The translations under genes and the position numbers were made by a program. This document shows positions 57,967-64,000 of a DNA stretch of 64,000 nt, piece by piece. Position 1 is the first letter of the stretch. Every line of letters starts with the position of its first letter. The notes below the pieces were generated by a model. The model searched no databases. It saw only the letters and a program-made list of their open reading frames with translations, and was not told the origin of the DNA. Location: positions 1,116,001 through 1,180,000 of the forward strand of contig NC_016472.1 of the NCBI RefSeq assembly GCF_000226095.1, in the 5' to 3' direction. Source of the DNA: Thermothelomyces thermophilus ATCC 42464. Lineage: Eukaryota > Ascomycota > Sordariomycetes > Sordariales > Chaetomiaceae.

Positions 57967-60900
57967 CGGGTTCCTATAAGTTATCTTCTAGTCCAAAATC
58001 AAGCTATTTAACCAGATATTGCAGTTCTCTATTAATAACTCGTAAATCTAAGATTTCTTCGACGTCCTATTCTTCTTCTTTGTCTTCTGCTTCGATATTT
58101 ATAATAACTTTAGCGTTCTTCGGCGCTAGCTCTAAGAGTGAAATATGAAAAACGTCTGTCTATAGTTATATAGATAATGGTAACGATAGTCGATAGTTAG
58201 ATATTAAGATTCGCTCTTTAATAACAAATGGTCCCAATTTTTTGAAATCTAGCTTCTTGCTTGGTCGTTTGGTTCGTAGGTGTCGTAAGATTAGGTAAAC
58301 TTTGTCTTCCCTCTCTAGGCAAGGTCCCTTAAGCCTATGTTTGTCGTAGTAGTTCTTTATCCTCGTTTTGACAAACTCGAGTTCCTTTTTAAGCTTTTCA
58401 TGTAATACGTACATTTGTTCTACTTTGACTGCTGCTCTCGGCACTATAATCTCTAGCCCTTATCTAAGGTCTACTTTATATCTATAGTTCGCGAAGAATG
58501 GTGTGACCTTGGTCGTTTCCGTTAGTATTGTGTTATAAGCGAGCTATACTATTGGCAATAGCATGACCTAGTCGTCTTATTAGTAGTTAACGTAAGAATG
58601 GAGATACTGTTCGACGATTTAGTTTAGTTGCTCCGTTTGTCCGTCGGTCTATAGGTGATATGCCGTTAACAGTTTGCTGTTAACGCCTAATCGTTGTATT
58701 AACGCTTGCTAGAATTTCGATGCGAATTTGGTGTCTCTGTCGGTGATCCATTCTCGCGGCTAAGTGTGTACTGATATAACTTGCCGATAGATTACGTCTG
58801 CCAACTGTTCTACTGTCTAGGACTCCTTATAGGGAAAGAAGTATACCTATTTAGTTAGGCAGTCTACTATAGTGAGAATACTATCGTAGATTACCCCTAT
58901 AGCTATATCCTTAGATTCTAGCAGCTTTGTAATAAAGTCTATCGTAACTAAACTCCATAGTTTATCGGCTATTAGTAGTGGCTAAAGTAGTCTATACAGC
59001 TTATGTCGTGCCGTTTTGCTTTAATTACAGATGTCGCAGTTCTGTACAACTTCCTTGACTTGTGTCATTAGCTATAGAAAGTCGTAGTGTTTCTTAACTT
59101 GTACGACAGTCTTCGTAACTCCTTTATGTCCTCCGAGCTTCGACTTGTAGAGCTTTCGAATCATTCGTAGCTATTGGTCTTTATCGTAGATATATACTTT
59201 GCCTCGGTACTAGAGTTTCCCATCTTTTTCTTCTACTTTGTCAGGTACCGGTAGTCCGGGTGTTACTTGATACTATGTCTTGTTAATCCTTTCTTCTCGA
59301 AAGATTACGTAATATTCTAGGAATGAGTCGAGTAGATCATCTTTTACAGGTATCTATGTTTTGTAATATAGCGTTCTATCTGCTTGTTCCTTAAACAATG
59401 GTAGTGTTATTTCCGTTCGTCCTTTTGTATGATCCGTTCGTCAGCTTAAGATGTCTGCTTGTACGTTTTCTTTGCCCTTCTTATAGCAGATCTCGAAGTT
59501 GAATTCCGCGAGGAATTCTACCTATCGTATTTGTCGTCTGTTAAGTTCTTTCGTCATCGTAAAGTATTATAAATTCTTGTGATCCGTATATACTTGTACT
59601 AGTTTAATTATACCGCTAAGGTATAGTTACCATTCCTTAAAAGCTTCGACAATCGCAAGTAGTTCCTTGTCATAGATCGGATAATTAAGACGTAGTCCGT
59701 CGAGCTTCTTTAAAAAGAAGGCTATAGGATATAGCTTTCCTTGTCCGTCTCGTTGTCCTAATTGTCCTCCAATAGCGTAGTCTGAAGCGTCCGTTTCTAC
59801 CTCGAATGGCCTCTTAGGGTCCAGCAGTACCAGTACTAGGTCTTTAGTAATAGTATCGCGGATCTGTATAAATGCTTGCTTATATTGTCCTTCCCATTAG
59901 AATTTAGTATTCTTCTTAGTAAGTTTGTACAAAGGTCGTACGATCGCTCTAAAGTTCCTAATGAACATTCGGTAGAAGTTCGTAAATCCGATGAAGCTTT
60001 GTACTTCTGTGACTATCGTTAGTTATAGCCAATTTTTAATAGCTTTAACCTTTAAAGGTTCTATCTGGATTTGTCCTAGGGATATTTCGTACCCTAAAAA
60101 CACCGTTTTTCTAACATGGAATTCGCTCTTTTCCTTGTTAACTGATAGCTTGTACGTATATAGTACGTCTAGTACTACTCTCACATGTTTCCGGTGTTTA
60201 TCTATTGTCTTAGAGAAGATAAGTATATCGTTAAGATAATATACCGCAAATTTATCGAGAAAGGGTCAGATAGCTTGATTAATTAGGGCTTAGAACGTTA
60301 CTAGCGCGTTCGTAAGTCTAAATGGCATGACGAGGTACTTATAGTGGCTATAAGGTATCCTAAAGGCCGTTTTCCACTCGTCGCCTTCTTTAATCTGTAT
60401 ATAGTTATAGGCCGATAGCAAGTCAAGACGTGTAAAATATTAGGCTCCTGCTAACTGATCTCGGAGCCGTAAGATTAGCGGTAACAGGTATCGGTTTTTC
60501 ACGGTCTATTCGTTAAGTTGCCGATAGTCGACATATAACTATAGCTTTCTATCTTTCTTTGGCACAAACAGGATTAGGTAGCCTACTAGCGATGTCAATA
60601 AACAGATATATCCTCTTTAAAGGTTCTCCTCCAAATATCGCTTAAGTTCTTCGTTCTACATCTAGCTCATATAATAAATCTTAAAGAACTTTAGTTATAC
60701 TCCTTCCTTAAGCTTGATCTCGTGATCCTATAGGCTGTATTCTCGTAATCCTTCTAGATACTTCGGTTCGAATGCTAGGTGTCTTTCGTATTCCTTCGGT
60801 ACTTCCCTAGTCTTGTCTTGTCTCTCGGCTTTCTAATAGTATATAAACTTGGTTCCGTCTATAGCGATACTAGCGATTTCTCCTGTCTCGACCTACTACT

Positions 60901-61609
60901 CTAGTTACAGTGCTCTACATTCGTCAACGGAGAGAACAGTTATCGGCGGTTTAGCTCGTTCCTCCTGTCGTAATGTCGGTATTGTTATACTACTTCTTCT
61001 AGAGTCTGTAGTAGTCTGCCTACCACTGTTCGTCTCTTGCGGTAGATCTATAGGACATGCCTTTCCTCGAGCATCGTCCTCTTGCGATCCTTGTGTGCTC
61101 CCTATCTCGCTAGTCGAATATGACTCCGTTTAGGGTTATAGGTAGCCACCATTCTTCTAGCTAATGTCCGGGTCGTAATCTTTATACTATAGTAACCCTA
61201 GTATTATGTCTTTATTGTCGCCTATATCTACGATATTAAATATAACTACTATAGTCTTCCCTACTATAGTGATGTCGATTGGTTTGGTCTCCCTACGTAC
61301 CTATTATATCGGAAATAGTCCTTTGACTATACTATGCTTCTGCTTTATTCTCTAGGGTATCTGTAGCTAGTTTACAAGCGTCGGCGAAATCAGGTTTATC
61401 TCTGCTCCACTATCTACTAGTACAAGCATTTCGTGCTATTCCCATTGTGCTATTATCCATAGTCGCTTGTCGTGCTGTCGTCGTCTAAAGATTACGGCGA
61501 TTTCCTATATTTCTACTAGGAGGTCTTGATATAGTGGTCTCTTGCAGTAGCTCCTCCTATACTACGCTATTACTCGTCGCTATACGGTCATTAATGGTTT
61601 TCGGGCCCC
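57776..61609 (-). pseudogene. A-el5 pol
   Basis: 3834 bp in the -1 frame, the same length as in A-el2 and A-el3, ending TAG at 57776-57778. An open part at 58166-58444 covers the integrase C-terminus (MPRAAVKVEQM, KKLDFKKLGPFVIKER). The chromodomain is at about 57.93-58.1 kb; RT and RNase H at about 59.4-60.6 kb; protease near 61.4 kb. Broken by many RIP stops. Confidence 0.87.
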
Positions 61610-63852
61610 TCGAAGGGCCCTGACCCGTTTCCTAGGTCAGTACTAACCTCTTTAGTCGTTCGGCTAATAGCAGCTTTGTCTATTGTACTTATTTCCGTAA
61701 GCCATTAGGTGCTTATAGCTTCCTACTATTAGGTCCGTTCTGCTTTCTATCGTACGTGCCATAGCTTTATCTAAAGCTCCCGAATTTGTAACTTCTTTTT
61801 GTCCGCGTAGTAAAGGCAATCGTTACTCTAGCATAAGTCTTATATGTCTTGTCCTATTCTATAGTGCCTAGGCTAGGCCCGTTTTGGAACTATCGTAATG
61901 CCTTCTAGACTCTGGTCTTTAATCTTCTAGAGCAATTCGGCCGCTCTGCTTCCTACATCGTAGACCTACTCCACAGGGCGTAAGCTCCTATCCTCATTTC
62001 CTTGTCAGGTTGGCCAGTGATTATTTTCGAATTTATCACGGAAGTGATATCGGCATTCGTATGCCACACACTAGAACTAGGGCACTTGCGTATATGCTTC
62101 GTGTCGAGGGTGTAGTTATATAGCGTTGCCTAGGAGGTATTAGAATTCTCTCCCAAATCCTTCCCACTGTATATAGACTGTAGGTACTCTAATGCTAAGG
62201 TAGGAGTGTTTCTTCCAGTAGCTTTCCTATATACGCTTATCTTTTCCGTGGTTCGCGTGTATAAACTAGTATTCTAGGTTCCGTACATCGTTATTAAGTT
62301 GCTAATTATCAAGGTACTTGGTATAGCTATTAGGTCTATCATATACTACAAGCTGTTCTCCTTTAATGGCTTCCACGATACGTCAGAGTTCCCTCGTTTC
62401 GTCCCTTATCTTATCGCTTTACTAGGCAAGTTAAGTCAAACGTTTATCCCGTTCGCGTAATTTCATATTAAGCCGGAAAACTTCGTTATAGTACCCTTCG
62501 ATTCGTTCCTAGAGGAATAGAACATTAGGTCTAGGTCTTTCGGTTCCTTAGGTATCGGTCGTCTACGATCCATCCCGCCTCTACGTGATCGTGAAACCCT
62601 ACTGTCTTAAGGCTAAGAGAGTCGAAATTAGTGGTATATACTCTCCTACCGTATCCTATTTAGCGAGACCTATCTCTAGGTTCACAATGACTAGTTCAGA
62701 GTATAGTACTTGTCCGTCTTCTCTATTACCGTCGTGTCCGAAACTGTCTATGTCGCTATCCTTGTCTTTATAGCTTGTGGCTACTACTTTGGTAACGTTC
62801 TTAGTAGTTTCGTCGATATCTACGATTTCTTTTCTAGGGACTAGTTTCTAGTCTTTCTTCGGGCTTTGACATTCTCGTTTATAGTGTCCTTTCTTTCTAT
62901 AGTTATAGTAGGTAACGTTAGACTTGTCTTTAGCCGTCTTCTTCTTGTCCTGCTTCTGTGCTACGTCTATATCCATGGCTCCGGGGTACGTCCCGTACAA
63001 GGTACTGACGTATACTTGCTTTTTCTTGTCGTTAGGCTTAACCGTGGTTTCGTTTATTTGTCCTCGTTTCTACTACTCTCGTACGTAGAGTCGATTATCG
63101 ATTCTAATAGCCTGTACGATATATTCGTCTAAGGTCTTAGGCTAATTGTACTTATATAGCTTGTCTTTGACCTTTTCCTTTAAGCCGTTATAGAATAGTT
63201 ATATTAATGCCTTGTCGTTAAGCTAAGACTTAAACATGTCCTATCTAAACTATATGGCGTAGGAGGCTACTAACTTAGTCTGTCGGAGATTAGCAAGTCT
63301 TTCTTATATATAAATCTTCTCGTCTTTATCGCTAAAAACCTTCTAAAGCTCTTCTTCGAAACGGTTATAAGATCGGAAGACTGCCTATATAAACGCGTCT
63401 TGGTCGTCTTCGTCTTCCTTAGTGAGATAGTCGTTCCACGTAGGCTCGAACCATCTAAGTACCTTGCCCTCTAATCTCGTAGCTACGTAGAGAACTTTAG
63501 CTTTGTCATCCGGAAACTTGTTATTATTAAGCTAGAAGTAGGATCAGAGGTTTGTTAGGAATCCTACAAGATCCTCCTTAGTTCCTCCGTATTTGCCAGG
63601 TAGTTTAATCTTAATGCGGCTCGCTTTAGTAGTCTCGAGCGCTTCGATTTTAGCATAGGCCTTGTTAACTAGTTTCTACAAGTACTTTTTGCCATTCTTA
63701 AGTTCCTTAATTCGGGCTTAAGTAACCTTATCTCTCTAGTCTAACTCCTAAATCCGCTACTAGAGTTAACCAATCTAGGCAAGCAGCTATTCGGCCGTAA
63801 CGTTAATAGCTATATCGATATCAAGGTCAAGGTCACCTCTGTTCTAAACTAT
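61591..63852 (-). pseudogene. A-el5 gag, start codon lost
   Basis: 2262 bp in phase from ATA (63850-63852) to TAA (61591-61593). The capsid part is at about 63.4-63.6 kb and the knuckle at about 62.87-62.93 kb. The C-terminus is GPFEGPENH. Start codon and many Gln/Trp codons are lost by RIP-type changes. Confidence 0.87.
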
Positions 63853-63879
63853 AATAGAACAAGGGGAGTAGTAACAATA

Positions 63880-64000
63880 TATAACAAACCTAGCTTAGAC
63901 TTCTTCTAAAAGGGTTTAGACAAAGGTAGATTGAGCAGGACAGGTAGGCAGGTCGTCTAAGGGATTCGGTAAAGCCAAAGGGTTTATAACAACACTTAGA
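63880..64000 (-). repeat. 5' LTR of A-el5, cut by the window end
   Basis: The first 121 bp on the + strand (TATAACAAACC...) match 56775-56895. The LTR should run to about 64301. Confidence 0.93.

Larger units (their letters stand above)
56775..64000 (-). mobile_element. A-el5: family A chromovirus (A1a type), runs off the window
   Basis: A - strand element with its 3' LTR at 56775-57196, complete internal region and the first 121 bp of the 5' LTR at 63880-64000. CTTTA at 56770-56774 would be the TSD. It is the innermost and so youngest layer of the right-hand nest, yet it is heavily RIP-mutated. Confidence 0.93.

Noticed and set aside
1-64000. tRNA, rRNA, CRISPR arrays, bacterial operons or phage-type genes
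   Set aside because: None seen. The sequence shows eukaryotic LTR elements with RIP; tandem direct repeats with spacers are absent and the AT/TAG-rich words come from RIP.

Overview
The window is a gene-free, transposon-packed block from a filamentous ascomycete (Pezizomycotina). The evidence is layers of Ty3/gypsy LTR retrotransposons, several with chromodomain integrases (chromoviruses). All carry the repeat-induced point mutation (RIP) pattern: CpA and TpG are converted to TpA while CpG is largely kept, so CAG, CAA and TGG codons have become TAG and TAA, and Cys codons have become Tyr. No intact coding gene and no RNA gene was recognised. I cannot name the species.

Family A, a chromovirus with a 2262-bp gag, a pol in the -1 frame and an antisense ORF near the 3' LTR, is present as: a 3' end on + (1-460); a complete copy on - (A-el1, 1721-9273, TSD GTATA); a complete copy on - (A-el2, 17060-24541, TSD TTATA); a complete copy on + (A-el3, 29028-36554, TSD AATCT/GATCT); a broken LTR (51685-51995); a copy on + cut in RNase H (A-el4, 51996-56774); and a copy on - running off the window (A-el5, 56775-64000). 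Several copies have exactly equal ORF lengths, so the damage is almost wholly point mutation.

Older hosts of these insertions, left to right: a LINE-like ORF1 piece (461-1260, -); gag and protease of element D (about 1500-1720 plus 9279-10560, +), split by A-el1; an unrecognised damaged gene Y (11375-12295, +) with a TATA box and CT-rich leader; an integrase-chromodomain of element E (12530-13990, -), split by a solo LTR of family C (13207-13656); an unrecognised ORF of 932 codons, gene X (14269-17059, -), split by A-el2 just after its start; chromovirus B on - (25150-38580, carrying A-el3); chromovirus B on + (about 38820-44907); and element C on - (44908-51684), which has unrecognised ORF-like sequence between integrase and its 3' LTR.

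From 44908 to the right edge the insertions form a staircase: B+ is broken by C, C by an A LTR, that LTR by A-el4, and A-el4 by A-el5. The missing right halves should appear in reverse order beyond 64000. The two B copies lie head to head and make an inverted repeat with arms of about 5.5 kb.

Nothing here forms a working pathway. The region reads as RIP-silenced heterochromatin. The points of most interest are the antisense ORFs with paired Cys motifs, the unrecognised genes X, Y and the C-element extra ORFs, and the nest architecture.
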